From an uncultured Paracoccaceae bacterium (GTDB lineage: Bacteria; Pseudomonadota; Alphaproteobacteria; Rhodobacterales; Rhodobacteraceae), in assembly GCA_938092015.1 (NCBI GenBank), contig CALKOT010000085.1, forward strand, positions 1 to 58,990: DNA of 58,990 nucleotides, in the 5' to 3' direction. The notes under the pieces are model-generated. The model did not search any database. It saw only the letters and a list, made by a program, of their open reading frames with translations, and was not told the origin of the DNA. This document shows positions 26,200 through 36,110 of the stretch, piece by piece. How positions within the stretch are numbered: position 1 is the first letter of the stretch; every line of letters begins with the position of its first letter. Made by a program: the position numbers and the translations under genes.

Positions 26200-27348
26200 T
26201 TAAGTTTCTGTCGCAGCGCGGAGGGTTGAGATCAGGTTCTGTTTTTCTTCGAACCCGACGCCGGTACATTGATGCAGGCCTACCTGACTGTCTTCAACCG
26301 GCGTTTCGTCTGAGAAACCACCAAAGGGCGCAAAGACATCCGGGTAACTTTCGTTACCGCCAAGGCCAAGGCCCGCGGCAATGTTCAGCGACATTTGGTG
26401 CCCGCCATGCGGGATGCAGTTTCGGTTGGTGAAGCCGTATTCCGGTAGCAGATCAAGGATACGTTTGTATTCGACGAGGCCATAAGACAGGGCGCAATCA
26501 ATCTGCAACCAGTCGCGGTCAGGCCGCATGCCGCCATATCTGAGCAGGTTTCGCGCGTCTTGATGGCTGAAGAGGTTCTCACCCGTCGCCATTGGGCCAT
26601 CATAGTGGTCAGCTAACTGGCGTTGGAGGTCATAATCCAGCGGATCGCCAGCCTCTTCGTACCAGAACAGATCATATTGCTTCATCGCTTCGGCATATGC
26701 GATGGCGGTATCGAGATCGAAGCGGCCATTGGCGTCGACAGCGAGGTTCTGGCCCGCGCCGACAACCTCCAACGCGGCTTCGATGCGGGGGATATCTTCT
26801 TCGAGGCTGTTGCCGATCTTCATCTTGCACACGCGATAGCCCCGGTCGCGATAGCTTTGCATTTCCGCCTTTAGAGCGCTCAGGTCCTTGCCTGGATGAT
26901 AGTAGCCGCCAGCGGCATAGACAAAGACGCTGTCATCGACCTGCCCGTCGCGCCATTTATCTGCGATGAGCTGGTAGAGAGGTTTATCTTCCAGCTTTGC
27001 AGCAAGATCCCACAGCGCCATATCGAGAACGCCGACAGCAGTGGACCGTTCGCCATGGCCGCCTGGCTTTTCGTTGGACATCATGGATGTCCAGGCAGGT
27101 TCTGGGTCGATTATGCCATTGAAATCATGGCCTTGCAGACGAGGGATGAAACGTTCGCGCAGCAAGCCATCCGGCGCATATCGGCCATTTGAATTGAAGC
27201 CGTATCCGATAACCGGGCGACCGTCGCATTGAATGTCAGAGATCAACGCGACGACGCTGGCCGTCATTTTCGAGAAATCGATATATGCGTTTGAGATGGC
27301 TGACGCGATCGGAACGACGGCGCATCTGATATCGACAATTGAAGCCAT
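26200..27348 (-). CDS. tarD: D(-)-tartrate dehydratase (enolase superfamily)
   Basis: A 382-residue mandelate-racemase-group enzyme, strikingly close to D-tartrate dehydratase of Bradyrhizobium as I recall it (TarD: shared AYIDFSKMT, GYGFNSNGRY, MSNEKPGGHGERS, VFVYAAGGYY and GENLFSHQDARNLLRYGGMR). It would turn D-tartrate into oxaloacetate. Catalytic Lys177 (KMKIG) and His314 (IPHGGH) and metal ligands Asp205, Glu231 and Glu257 are in place. It begins 17 bases after the rne stop on the same strand, an odd partner for rne. It could have its own promoter inside rne. No tartrate transporter is adjacent. Confidence 0.85.
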   Translation of the reverse strand: MASIVDIRCAVVPIASAISNAYIDFSKMTASVVALISDIQCDGRPVIGYGFNSNGRYAPDGLLRERFIPRLQGHDFNGIIDPEPAWTSMMSNEKPGGHGERSTAVGVLDMALWDLAAKLEDKPLYQLIADKWRDGQVDDSVFVYAAGGYYHPGKDLSALKAEMQSYRDRGYRVCKMKIGNSLEEDIPRIEAALEVVGAGQNLAVDANGRFDLDTAIAYAEAMKQYDLFWYEEAGDPLDYDLQRQLADHYDGPMATGENLFSHQDARNLLRYGGMRPDRDWLQIDCALSYGLVEYKRILDLLPEYGFTNRNCIPHGGHQMSLNIAAGLGLGGNESYPDVFAPFGGFSDETPVEDSQVGLHQCTGVGFEEKQNLISTLRAATET

Positions 27349-27365
27349 AACTCGTCAGCCGGTGG

Positions 27366-30356
27366 TTAAGACCACCAGCCAATCCGTTTTTTCTTTGGTT
27401 TCGCAGGTGGTTCCGGCGTTGGCTCGGGCTCAGGTTCCGGGGCGGGTTCCACCATTTCAGGTTCTGGCTCGGGAGCAGGCTCCGGTTCGGGCGCTACTTC
27501 AGGCTCTGCCTCTGCTGGTGCTTCAACCTCAGCTGCTGGCTCAGGCTCGGCAGCTGCTGTCTCGGCGACCTCTTCGGCAACCGGCTCGGTGACGACAGGT
27601 TCTGACACCGCTTCCGGGGCAGGGGCCTCTTCGGTTGCGGCTTCAGCAACCTCAGGTGCAGCCTCAGCATCAGCAGGCTTTTTCCGGCGGGCTGGACGCT
27701 TCCGTTTTGGTTTCTGCGCAGGCTCTGCGGTCTCTTCCACCACATTGCTGTCGGCTTCACCTTCGCCGTGGTCAATGACCTCACCGAATGCGTCGGATTT
27801 CACTTCAGGTGCTGGTTCATCACCTTCACCGTCGAGGGCGGGCACAGCCTCACCCTTTCTCCGGCGACGACCGCCACGTTTACCGCGGCGGCGCTTTTTC
27901 TGACCGCCTTCGCCGCCATCTTCGTCGCGACCGCCATCGTTGGACTGCTTTTGCGTCTTGGCCTCAACGACCTCTTCGGCATTGTATTCAACGATTTCAG
28001 CTTCTTCAAAGCTGTTCTCAGCAGTGACTGCACGCGGCGTTTCCTGCCGGCGCTGCGGCGGGCGGACCTGACCCTTCACCTTTTCGATTTTATAGTCAGG
28101 TGAGGTCTGCGTTGCGTCCGCTTCGATCAGAACGTTGATGCCATAACTGCTTTCGATGCCAGCGATGTGCATGCGTTTCTGGTTCATCAGGTAGTTGGCG
28201 ATGGCTACAGGTGCGATGATCTTGATTTCACGCGACCGGCGGCGAACAGCCTCTTCCTCAACCTCACGCAGGATTGACAGCGCAACATTGTCTGGCGAGC
28301 GGACGATGCCCGTACCCATACAATGCGAACAGGCCGATGTTGTTGCTTCAAGCATGCCTGGGCGCAGGCGCTGCCGCGACATCTCCATCAGGCCAAAGCC
28401 AGAAATGCGGCCAACCTGAATGCGCGCGCGGTCGGACTTAAGCCGGTCTTTCAGGCGTTTCTCAACGGCCCGATTGTTCCGGTTTTCTTCCATGTCGATG
28501 TAATCGATCACGATCAGACCGGCGAGGTCACGCAGACGCAACTGCCGTGCAACTTCGTCTGACGCTTCAAGGTTGGTCTTCAGCGCAGTTTCTTCGATGG
28601 AAGATTCACGCGTTGACCGGCCAGAGTTGACGTCGATCGCAACCAAAGCCTCGGTCACGCCGATCACGATGTAGCCGCCCGACTTTAGCTGAACCGTCGG
28701 ATTAAACATCGCCAAAAGGTAGGTTTCGACACCGAATTTGGAGAATAGCGGCGTTGGTTCGCGATATTGCTGCACGTTCTTGGCATGGGACGGCATGAGC
28801 ATTTTCATGTAGTCCTTGGCTTCGCGATAGGCATCGTCGCCTTCGACCAGAATTTCGTCGATGTCCCGCCCATACAGGTCACGGATCGAGCGTTTGATCA
28901 GGTCTCCTTCTTCGTAGATTAGGGCAGGGGCGACGGAGGAGAGTGTCAGATCGCGGATCTGGTTCCACTGGCGCAACAGGAATTCATAGTCGCGTTTGAT
29001 TTCCGTTTTGGTGCGTTTGGCGCCTGCCGTGCGGATGATCAGGCCCATGCCTTGCGGCACTTCCAGCTCATTCGCGGTTGATTTCAGCTTTTTGCGGTCA
29101 GCAGCGTTGGTGATCTTGCGGCTAATGCCGCCGCCACGCGCTGTGTTTGGCATCAGAACGCAGTAACGGCCTGCAAGGGACAGATAAGTTGTAAGGGCGG
29201 CGCCTTTGTTGCCGCGCTCTTCTTTAACGACCTGAACTAGCAGGATCTGACGAACCTTGATGACTTCCTGGATCTTGTAACGGCGATAGTTGATGCGGCG
29301 GGGGCGAACTTCGTCCTGCACGTCCTCAGCGCCAACAGATTCGACCTCATCCTTAGGGGAAGGGCCGTCTGCGTCATCCGCATCAGCGTCTTTGTCGTCT
29401 GATTTGGCTTCGGCTTCAGGCGCTTCGGCGTCGGAGTTTTCCTCAGCAGTCGCGTCTTTGGCTTCTTCAACAGTGGTTTCTTCTGTCGCTTCGGCGGTTT
29501 CTTCGGCAATGGCAGGCGCTTCAGCCGATGCATCTCCGCTGATCGTTTCAGCGGGCGCTTCTTCGGCCGCCTCTGGCGTCTTCGATGGTGCGCCTTCGTC
29601 TTCTACCGGTTCCGAAACGCTTTCACCGTCGTCGGCGCCCGCGCTTTCTGCGATGGTTTTTGGGTCATCATCGTCTGCGCTGGTTTCTTCGTCAGGCGTT
29701 TCAGCGGCGACCACCGTTTCGGGCGCTGGTTCTTCTGCAGCGACCTCTACGGCAGGTTCTTCAGCTGGTGCTTCTTCGGCCTGAGGGGCCTCAGCGGTTT
29801 CTTCCGCTGGCGCCTCAACGGTTTCGGCGACAGCTACGGCTTCTTCTGTAGGTGCATAACCTGCCGTTTCCGGAGTTTCAACTGGCGCAGCATCTGATGC
29901 CGTAACCTCAGCTTCACCATCAGCTGCAGGCGCTTCACCCTCAGCTACAGCAGCTTCGCCTTCGACGGTCGCATCATCTGCAACCTTCTTCTTGCGGCCA
30001 CGTCCGCGAGAATTCCGCCGAGGACGCTTTTTATTTTCCTTCGGCTCATCATCATCCGATGGATCACCAGCTGCGGCAGCCTCAGCAATCAGTGCTTCGC
30101 GGTCAGCGACCGGGATCTGGTAGTAATCCGGGTGGATCTCAGAGAACGCCAAAAACCCATGCCGGTTGCCGCCGTATTCAACGAATGCAGCCTGCAACGA
30201 AGGTTCGACCCTCGTGACCTTAGCTAGATAGATGTTTCCGGCTAGTTGCCGTTTATTGATGCTCTCAAAGTCGAATTCATCGACCTTCAAGCCGTCTGCA
30301 ACCACGACCCGGGTCTCTTCCGGGTGCGTGGCGTCGATAAGCATTTTCTTCGCCAT
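27366..30356 (-). CDS. rne: Ribonuclease E
   Basis: A 996-residue endoribonuclease of the degradosome. An N-terminal S1-type RNA-binding region (AGNIYLAKVTRVEPSLQAAFVEYGG) is split by a long acidic Glu/Ala/Pro-rich insert (about residues 90-345). The catalytic core has VAIDVNSGRSTR and GLIVIDYIDMEEN, whose aspartates bind Mg, and the zinc-link CSHCMGTG. The C-terminal part alternates Lys/Arg-rich (KKRRRGKRGGRRRRKGE) and Ala/Glu/Pro-rich low-complexity segments, expected for scaffold and RNA-binding arms. The start is MAKKMLIDATHPEE at 30356; an in-frame ATG lies three codons upstream. Both inserts are usual for alphaproteobacterial RNase E. Confidence 0.96.
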   Translation of the reverse strand: MAKKMLIDATHPEETRVVVADGLKVDEFDFESINKRQLAGNIYLAKVTRVEPSLQAAFVEYGGNRHGFLAFSEIHPDYYQIPVADREALIAEAAAAGDPSDDDEPKENKKRPRRNSRGRGRKKKVADDATVEGEAAVAEGEAPAADGEAEVTASDAAPVETPETAGYAPTEEAVAVAETVEAPAEETAEAPQAEEAPAEEPAVEVAAEEPAPETVVAAETPDEETSADDDDPKTIAESAGADDGESVSEPVEDEGAPSKTPEAAEEAPAETISGDASAEAPAIAEETAEATEETTVEEAKDATAEENSDAEAPEAEAKSDDKDADADDADGPSPKDEVESVGAEDVQDEVRPRRINYRRYKIQEVIKVRQILLVQVVKEERGNKGAALTTYLSLAGRYCVLMPNTARGGGISRKITNAADRKKLKSTANELEVPQGMGLIIRTAGAKRTKTEIKRDYEFLLRQWNQIRDLTLSSVAPALIYEEGDLIKRSIRDLYGRDIDEILVEGDDAYREAKDYMKMLMPSHAKNVQQYREPTPLFSKFGVETYLLAMFNPTVQLKSGGYIVIGVTEALVAIDVNSGRSTRESSIEETALKTNLEASDEVARQLRLRDLAGLIVIDYIDMEENRNNRAVEKRLKDRLKSDRARIQVGRISGFGLMEMSRQRLRPGMLEATTSACSHCMGTGIVRSPDNVALSILREVEEEAVRRRSREIKIIAPVAIANYLMNQKRMHIAGIESSYGINVLIEADATQTSPDYKIEKVKGQVRPPQRRQETPRAVTAENSFEEAEIVEYNAEEVVEAKTQKQSNDGGRDEDGGEGGQKKRRRGKRGGRRRRKGEAVPALDGEGDEPAPEVKSDAFGEVIDHGEGEADSNVVEETAEPAQKPKRKRPARRKKPADAEAAPEVAEAATEEAPAPEAVSEPVVTEPVAEEVAETAAAEPEPAAEVEAPAEAEPEVAPEPEPAPEPEPEMVEPAPEPEPEPTPEPPAKPKKKRIGWWS

Positions 30357-30803
30357 TGATTCCATTGCAGCGCGGCGCGGCCGGTCGGACCGGGCGGCGC
30401 TGTCTGTCCTGAATGAACGAGGTGCATGCGATACATGGCCGACCGCGCCGCCTGTAGCGGTGCGTCTGTTCGGCGATCTGACACGCGTCTCGTCATGTTT
30501 TCCCTTTGCGGCCTATGCCGCGGGTGTTAGCGGGCGGTGCTTGCGCACCATAGAAAGCGGACCTCACAAACCATCCAGATCAGGCCGTAACCTGCGCTGG
30601 CGTCGCTTTCTGCTGAAAAACAGCCAGTATGGCGGGCGACTGCGTCATTCGCAGCGCTTCACCTCTCGTCTACATAGTCAACTAACAGACTTATTCCAAA
30701 TGGAATTTTCGCAATATACGTGACCTATGATACAAACCGAACAAACCGGAAGAAAATCCGGTATCGGCAGTTTGCGTAAACGTTAGCGTGAGAAGAGGCG
30801 AGC
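30357..30803. other. Long divergent non-coding region between rne and amiC
   Basis: No gene is supported in these 447 bases. It must hold the amiC promoter and the rne promoter with a probably long rne 5' leader, which in other bacteria is the site of rne autoregulation. Visible structure: a near-palindrome ATTCCA-AA-TGGAAT at 30693-30706, and a hairpin ACCGGA/TCCGGT with a six-base loop at 30745-30762. I could not place convincing -35/-10 pairs. Confidence 0.5.
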
Positions 30804-32006
30804 ATGAAACGGATGATATACGCGTTTGGCGTTTTTGCTGCGCTTTGGGGCGGTTTCGTTCATGCAAGCGAAGCAGCCTTATCGGCGCGCCTTTCCCAGG
30901 ATGGTTCGGAAAACCGGTTAGAGATTGATCTGACAACCCGACCAGCGTTTCGCGTTTTTACCGTCGATGATCCAAAACGCGTCGTTGTTGATTTCCCTGA
31001 GCTGGGATGGCGCCTCGATCCCCCAAGGCCAGGCCAGGCGATGCAATTGATTCAGGGTGTTCGGTTTGGTCTCGTGCGTCCGGGGGCTTCGCGGTTGGTC
31101 ATAGACCTGAAACGCGCATCCGCTGTGACCGCAGCTTTCACCACCGAAGGTGATGCGCGTGCGCCAGCGCGATTCGTCATCGAATTGCGCCCCGAATCTG
31201 ATGAGGCTTTCGCAGCTAGCGCAGGCTGGCCAGGTGGGGAAACATCTGACGCCGAACTAAGACCCATACCTCAGCCAAAACCCAAGCGGGCTGTAATCGT
31301 GGCGATTGACGCGGGTCACGGCGGGCGGGATTCGGGCGCAAGTTCAGGCTGGGTGATCGAAAAGGACCTTGTGCTGCGGTATGCGAGAGAACTGGCTGCG
31401 GCCATCGAAATGCGCCCCGGCTACAAGGCGTTCCTCGTGCGCGAAAAAGACGAATTCTTGCGCCTTCGCACCCGGGTTGAGCGCGCGCGAGAAGCCGGCG
31501 CCGATATGATGATCTCAATCCACGCAGACGCACTCGCCGCAGGCGTCGCCAGCGGCGCTTCTGTCTATACCCTTTCCAAGGACGCCTCGGATGCAGAAGC
31601 GGCGGCATTGGTCGAAAGTCATAACCGCACCGACGACATCGCTGGCGTCGCTGTCGCAGCGGAAGAGACGGATGTGACATCTGTTTTGGTCGATCTGGCG
31701 CGCCGCTCAACAGACGCTGCCTCAGTCGGGTTGGCTGAGGCGCTGGTTACGCAACTAAAAGCGCGTTCCAAAGTATTGCGGGGCAGGGCGCTGCAATCGG
31801 CGGGATTTCGCGTCCTGAAAGCCCCCGATGTGCCATCTGTGTTGGTTGAGCTTGGTTTTCTGAACAGTGCCCGCGACCGGGCTCGCATCACATCGGACGA
31901 AGGGCGCGCCGCAATGGTGACTGCGCTTTCAGAGGGTATTTATAATTGGGTGCTGACACAATCATCGCCGCGCTACCGCTGGGCGCAGCCGGAAACCGCC
32001 GACTGA
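30804..32006 (+). CDS. amiC: N-acetylmuramoyl-L-alanine amidase (AmiC type)
   Basis: A 400-residue periplasmic cell-wall amidase that cuts between MurNAc and the peptide during daughter-cell separation. A signal peptide (MIYAFGVFAALWGGFVHASEA) is followed by an AMIN domain (about residues 25-130), which targets septal peptidoglycan. An amidase_3 domain follows, starting VIVAIDAGHGGRDSGASS (zinc-binding His). It contains MISIHADA and the catalytic-Glu segment PSVLVELGFLNSARD. It precedes mrcA and prfB on the same strand, an order common in Rhodobacterales. Confidence 0.93.
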   Translation: MKRMIYAFGVFAALWGGFVHASEAALSARLSQDGSENRLEIDLTTRPAFRVFTVDDPKRVVVDFPELGWRLDPPRPGQAMQLIQGVRFGLVRPGASRLVIDLKRASAVTAAFTTEGDARAPARFVIELRPESDEAFAASAGWPGGETSDAELRPIPQPKPKRAVIVAIDAGHGGRDSGASSGWVIEKDLVLRYARELAAAIEMRPGYKAFLVREKDEFLRLRTRVERAREAGADMMISIHADALAAGVASGASVYTLSKDASDAEAAALVESHNRTDDIAGVAVAAEETDVTSVLVDLARRSTDAASVGLAEALVTQLKARSKVLRGRALQSAGFRVLKAPDVPSVLVELGFLNSARDRARITSDEGRAAMVTALSEGIYNWVLTQSSPRYRWAQPETAD

Positions 32007-32136
32007 TGCTAAAACGCCAGCCCAACGAAATTTGATCAGCTTCGGCGCCGCCTTTCGCCACCCGGGGGCTGGAATCTGCGCCAAAGCGCCGTAAATTCGC
32101 CCCGACTCGCCCGTACAAGCGGCGCGGAAACTCAGG

Positions 32137-34716
32137 ATGATGCAACCAATGATCCGTTTCTTCGGATTTCTCTTCAGCGCGCTTTCCATCGCGGCCATTG
32201 CTGGGATCGCCAGCATTGCCTTGATTTTTTGGGTCTATGATCGGGATCTTCCCGACTATGACGCCCTGTCGAACTATGAACCTGCAACGCTAAGCCGGGT
32301 CTATTCCGGCAAAGGCGCCGTGATCGCCGAATTCGCGCGGGAACGGCGGATTTTTACGCCCATCGATGAGATCCCTGATGTGGTGAAGAATGCCTTCATC
32401 TCAGCTGAGGATAAAAACTTCTATCTGCACACCGGTGTTGATGGTTTTGGCGTCATCAAGGCGATGGTCGACAACGTGCGCCGCGCCCAAACCGGGCAAC
32501 GTTTACGCGGCGCATCGACGATCACGCAGCAGGTCATCAAGAACTTCCTGCTAAGCGAGGACAGCGCGGTTGAGCGCAAGATCAAGGAATTCATTCTTTC
32601 ATCCCGCATTGAAGGCGCGCTGACCAAAGACCAGATCCTTGAGCTGTATCTGAACGAAATTTTTCTCGGCCAGAATGCTTATGGCGTGACAGCCGCAGCC
32701 CGCCGCTACTTTGGCCGGACACTGGAAGAATTGTCGCCGCAGGACGCGGCCTACCTCGCCTCGCTGCCTAAAGCGCCGTCCAGCTATCATCCGGTGCGCC
32801 AGCGCGAAGCGGCGCTTGCCCGCCGTGGTTATGTACTGGAAGAAATGGCGCAGAACGGCCACCTCACCCGCGAAGACGCTGAAGCTGCGAAACAGTCGCC
32901 ACTGGCGACGCTGCAGTCAGGTGAGGTCGAAAGCAAGCTGCCGCCAGTCGCCAAAGCCGGATATTTTACCGAGGAAGTGCGTCGCCAGCTGACCGAGCAG
33001 CTTGGAGAAACGCTGTACGAAGGCGGTCTTGCGATCCGCTCCACGATCGATCCACAGCTTCAGGAAATGGCCGAAGCAGCGCTTCGCAAGAAACTTGAAT
33101 CCTGGGACCGCGCCAAAGGTGGCTATCGCGGACCACTTGACCAGCTTGAAGGAATCACGCCTGACGACGAAGCGGGGTGGAGGACGAAACTTGCGGACGT
33201 AGAAGCGCCGCGCGACATCAAGGGCTGGCATCCCGCAGTAGTGACTGTAGTCGGCAAGAACGGCATTCGCATCGGCATCGAAAATGTCGAAGAGGATGCC
33301 GACGGCCACTACATCAACCTATTAGACGTAAAAGGTTGGGCGCGGCCACGGCTGGAAGGCCAGAACCTGGGCCCGACGCCGAAGAAACCTTCGGACGTTT
33401 GGACCGTCGGTGATGTGATCCTTGTGAAAGGCGTGACCAAAGACAACGGATCATTTGATCGTTGGTCAATGCGCCAGGTGCCCGAACTACAGGGCGGCTT
33501 CATGGCGATGGACCCGGCGACAGGTCGTGTTCTGGCGTTGGTCGGCGGCTTTTCGCACGATTACAGCGTCTTCAACCGCGCCACACAGGCAAAACGCCAA
33601 CCGGGTTCATCCTTCAAGCCCTTCGTCTATGCGGCGGCTTTGGACAACGGCTACAGCCCGGCAACCGTTGTTCTGGACGCGCCTGTTGTGATCAATCAAG
33701 GCACCGGACAAGCGTGGAAGCCTAAAAACTATTCCAACCGATTTTACGGCCCTTCACCTTTGCGTCTTGGCCTCGAAAAATCGCGCAACCTGATGACGGT
33801 ACGGCTGGCGCAGGATGTTGGGATGGCCACGGTGGCCGACTATGCCGAGCGCTTTGGCGTCTATGAAGATATGCCTGCGCATCTTAGTTTTTCACTCGGC
33901 GCGGGTGAGACGACGCTTTACAAGATGGTCGCCGCCTACGGCATGTTTGCCAACGGCGGTCGCCGGGTTGAACCCACTTTGGTTGACCGTATTCAAGGCC
34001 GCCGGGGCGAAACTATCTATCGTCATGACCAGCGCGTCTGTGAAGAATGTGTGGCTGAGGATAAAGCGCAGGTCGAACCTTGGCCCGTGCCAGTCGCGCG
34101 CCGGATCATGGATCGTGTGACGGCCTATCAGCTTGTTTCCATGATGGAAGGCGTAGCCTCGCGCGGCACGGCTGCGCGCCTGTCTTCGCTTGGCGTGCCT
34201 GTTGCTGGAAAGACCGGGACGACGAACGATGGCAAGGATGCATGGTTCGTCGGCTTTACACCCAACCTCGTCGCCGGATGCTTTGTCGGCTATGATAATC
34301 CACGCCCAATGGGCAAAGGTGGCACTGGCGGTGGTATGTGCGCGCCGATCTTTGAAGATTTCATGCGCGACGCCCTGACAATTCGCCCTGCCGGAACCTT
34401 CCGCGCGCCGCCTGAAATCGTCTACGCAACCGTTGATCGTTCCACAGGGGAACGCTTGCCCGACGGATCGGGCGGCAACACCATTCGCGAAGCGTTCCGT
34501 GAGGGGCAGGCGCCGGAACTTTATGAACGCGCAGCGGTGATTGGTGGTGATGGTACAACCGACAGCTTCTTTGGCGGCGGTGATTTGCCGATGTCGCTGG
34601 GCGGTGAGGACGATGATGACGGTGTCGATAATGCTGGGGTGTCTTACCAGCCACCAGAACGCCCACGTCCCAGTGGCGGCGGCGATGATGGTGACCTCGA
34701 CGGTGGTCTTTACTAA
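32137..34716 (+). CDS. mrcA: Penicillin-binding protein 1A
   Basis: An 859-residue bifunctional peptidoglycan synthase. One N-terminal membrane helix (FFGFLFSALSIAAIAGIASIALIF) leads to a GT51 transglycosylase domain with AFISAEDKNFYLHTGVD and RGASTITQQVIKNFLL. An OB-like insert and a transpeptidase domain follow: SSFK in RQPGSSFKPF (nucleophile Ser), SRN (KSRNLMTVRL) and KTGTTND. The C-terminus is a Gly/Asp-rich tail. The start could be 32137, 32140 or 32149; the latter better spaces the CAGGA upstream. It lies 130 bases after amiC. Confidence 0.95.
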   Translation: MMQPMIRFFGFLFSALSIAAIAGIASIALIFWVYDRDLPDYDALSNYEPATLSRVYSGKGAVIAEFARERRIFTPIDEIPDVVKNAFISAEDKNFYLHTGVDGFGVIKAMVDNVRRAQTGQRLRGASTITQQVIKNFLLSEDSAVERKIKEFILSSRIEGALTKDQILELYLNEIFLGQNAYGVTAAARRYFGRTLEELSPQDAAYLASLPKAPSSYHPVRQREAALARRGYVLEEMAQNGHLTREDAEAAKQSPLATLQSGEVESKLPPVAKAGYFTEEVRRQLTEQLGETLYEGGLAIRSTIDPQLQEMAEAALRKKLESWDRAKGGYRGPLDQLEGITPDDEAGWRTKLADVEAPRDIKGWHPAVVTVVGKNGIRIGIENVEEDADGHYINLLDVKGWARPRLEGQNLGPTPKKPSDVWTVGDVILVKGVTKDNGSFDRWSMRQVPELQGGFMAMDPATGRVLALVGGFSHDYSVFNRATQAKRQPGSSFKPFVYAAALDNGYSPATVVLDAPVVINQGTGQAWKPKNYSNRFYGPSPLRLGLEKSRNLMTVRLAQDVGMATVADYAERFGVYEDMPAHLSFSLGAGETTLYKMVAAYGMFANGGRRVEPTLVDRIQGRRGETIYRHDQRVCEECVAEDKAQVEPWPVPVARRIMDRVTAYQLVSMMEGVASRGTAARLSSLGVPVAGKTGTTNDGKDAWFVGFTPNLVAGCFVGYDNPRPMGKGGTGGGMCAPIFEDFMRDALTIRPAGTFRAPPEIVYATVDRSTGERLPDGSGGNTIREAFREGQAPELYERAAVIGGDGTTDSFFGGGDLPMSLGGEDDDDGVDNAGVSYQPPERPRPSGGGDDGDLDGGLY

Positions 34717-34804
34717 CTCCTTCAGTTGATCCGCTGCGTGACCCGCTTGTCGGGCGACGGGCGCGGCGTTAGGAAGGCAGTCCAATTCTAGAGCAGGGCG
34801 TATC

Positions 34805-35932
34805 ATGCGGGCCGAAACCGAAACCATCGTCGCGGAAATCGAAAAGTCGTTAGAGCTGCTTCGTCAGCGTCTCGGCTGGGACACGGCTGAATATCGGCTG
34901 GAAGAGCTGAACGCCTTCGCTGAAGACCCCGACCTGTGGAATGATCCCGCCAAAGCGCAAAAACTGATGCGGGAACGGCAAAAACTGTCTGACAGCATCG
35001 ACGGCTACAAAGCACTCGCGCAGGATCTCGCCGATAATCAGGAACTTATTGAGCTCGGCGAAATGGAAGATGACACTTCAGTCGTTTCTGAAGCCGAAGC
35101 CGCTTTGGCGACCTTACGCGACGCAGCCGCTGAGAAAGAAATCGAAGCGCTGCTAAACGGCGAGGCCGACGGCAACGACACCTATCTTGAGATCAACTCA
35201 GGCGCGGGCGGCACCGAAAGCTGCGATTGGGCATCTATGCTGGCCCGGATGTACACGCGCTGGGCTGAGCAGCGTGGCTATAAGGTCGAATTGCAAAGCT
35301 TTACAGCCGGTGAGGAAGCCGGGATCAAGTCTGCGACTTACCTGATCAAAGGTGAGAACGCTTTCGGTTGGCTCAAATCGGAAAGCGGCGTCCATCGCCT
35401 TGTTCGTATTTCGCCCTATGACAGCGCGGCGCGGCGGCACACTTCGTTTTCGTCGGCTTGGGTTTATCCGGTGGTCGATGACAGCATCGACATCGAAATT
35501 GCACCCAATGATATTCGCATCGACACCTACCGGTCTTCCGGCGCGGGCGGGCAGCACGTCAACACGACAGACTCCGCCGTTCGGATCACACACGAACCAA
35601 CCGGCATCGTTGTGACTTCGTCTGAGAAATCACAGCACCAGAACCGCGATATCGCGATGAAGGCGCTGAAATCCCGCCTTTATGATCTTGAGATGAAAAA
35701 GCGGACCCAGGCCATTCAGGACGCCCACGACGCCAAGGGTGATATCGGCTGGGGTAACCAGATCAGATCATACGTCCTGCAGCCCTATCAGATGGTGAAA
35801 GACCTGCGCACAGGGGTCGAAACCTCTGACACGCAGGGCGTTCTTGATGGCAAGCTGGATGAGTTCATGGGCGCTGCGCTGGCGCAGGAAGTTACTGGCA
35901 AGTCGCGCGCGGAGGCGGCTGGCGAAGACTAA
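34805..35932 (+). CDS. prfB: Peptide chain release factor 2
   Basis: A 375-residue class I release factor for UGA/UAA. The GGQ motif is at 248-250 ([21 protein letters not shown]). The stop-codon-reading tripeptide, SPF in E. coli RF2, is SPY here ([15 protein letters not shown], 203-205), which I believe is common in alphaproteobacteria. The gene reads straight through with no sign of the programmed +1 frameshift known in many prfB genes. It follows mrcA by 88 bases. Confidence 0.95.
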   Translation: MRAETETIVAEIEKSLELLRQRLGWDTAEYRLEELNAFAEDPDLWNDPAKAQKLMRERQKLSDSIDGYKALAQDLADNQELIELGEMEDDTSVVSEAEAALATLRDAAAEKEIEALLNGEADGNDTYLEINSGAGGTESCDWASMLARMYTRWAEQRGYKVELQSFTAGEEAGIKSATYLIKGENAFGWLKSESGVHRLVRISPYDSAARRHTSFSSAWVYPVVDDSIDIEIAPNDIRIDTYRSSGAGGQHVNTTDSAVRITHEPTGIVVTSSEKSQHQNRDIAMKALKSRLYDLEMKKRTQAIQDAHDAKGDIGWGNQIRSYVLQPYQMVKDLRTGVETSDTQGVLDGKLDEFMGAALAQEVTGKSRAEAAGED

Positions 35933-36029
35933 AGCGTTTACGGACCAATCTGGATAAGTTGGATCGGGAATGGCCCGAGAGGCCGCAGGCCGTCAGGGCG
36001 TTTCCGGTTCCGATTGTACCGAATACGCT
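35933..36029. repeat. Imperfect inverted repeat just after prfB
   Basis: AGCGTTTACGGACCAATC (35933-35950) is matched at 14 of 18 positions by the reverse complement of the segment at 36012-36029. The two arms enclose about 61 bases, within which GGCCGCAGGCC occurs. The element starts at the last base of the prfB stop codon and precedes DUF2848 by about 80 bases. It could be a transcript-end structure or a degenerate short mobile repeat (MITE-like). Confidence 0.4.
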
Positions 36030-36110
36030 CTAGGCTTCGCTCTGGCCCTCGCGGCAGGTGTTGACCGATCCGCACCCCGCTTCATCATGCAGAAAACAGG
36101 GGGAAGCGTA

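Noticed and set aside
27233-29851. Plus-strand open frames opposite rne
   Set aside because: They mirror the low-complexity rne sequence, lack ribosome sites and match no family; shadows of the real gene.
27400-29990. Repeat array or CRISPR-like region
   Set aside because: The repetitive bases encode Glu/Ala/Pro-rich parts of RNase E; there are no even-length repeats with unique spacers.
34805-35932. Programmed +1 frameshift in prfB
   Set aside because: The gene is open from ATG to stop with the full N-terminal domain, and no in-frame early TGA with a shift site is present.
36001-36110. A Rho-independent terminator after prfB
   Set aside because: The arms around the region are imperfect and far apart, and no T tract follows, so it was listed as a repeat element.
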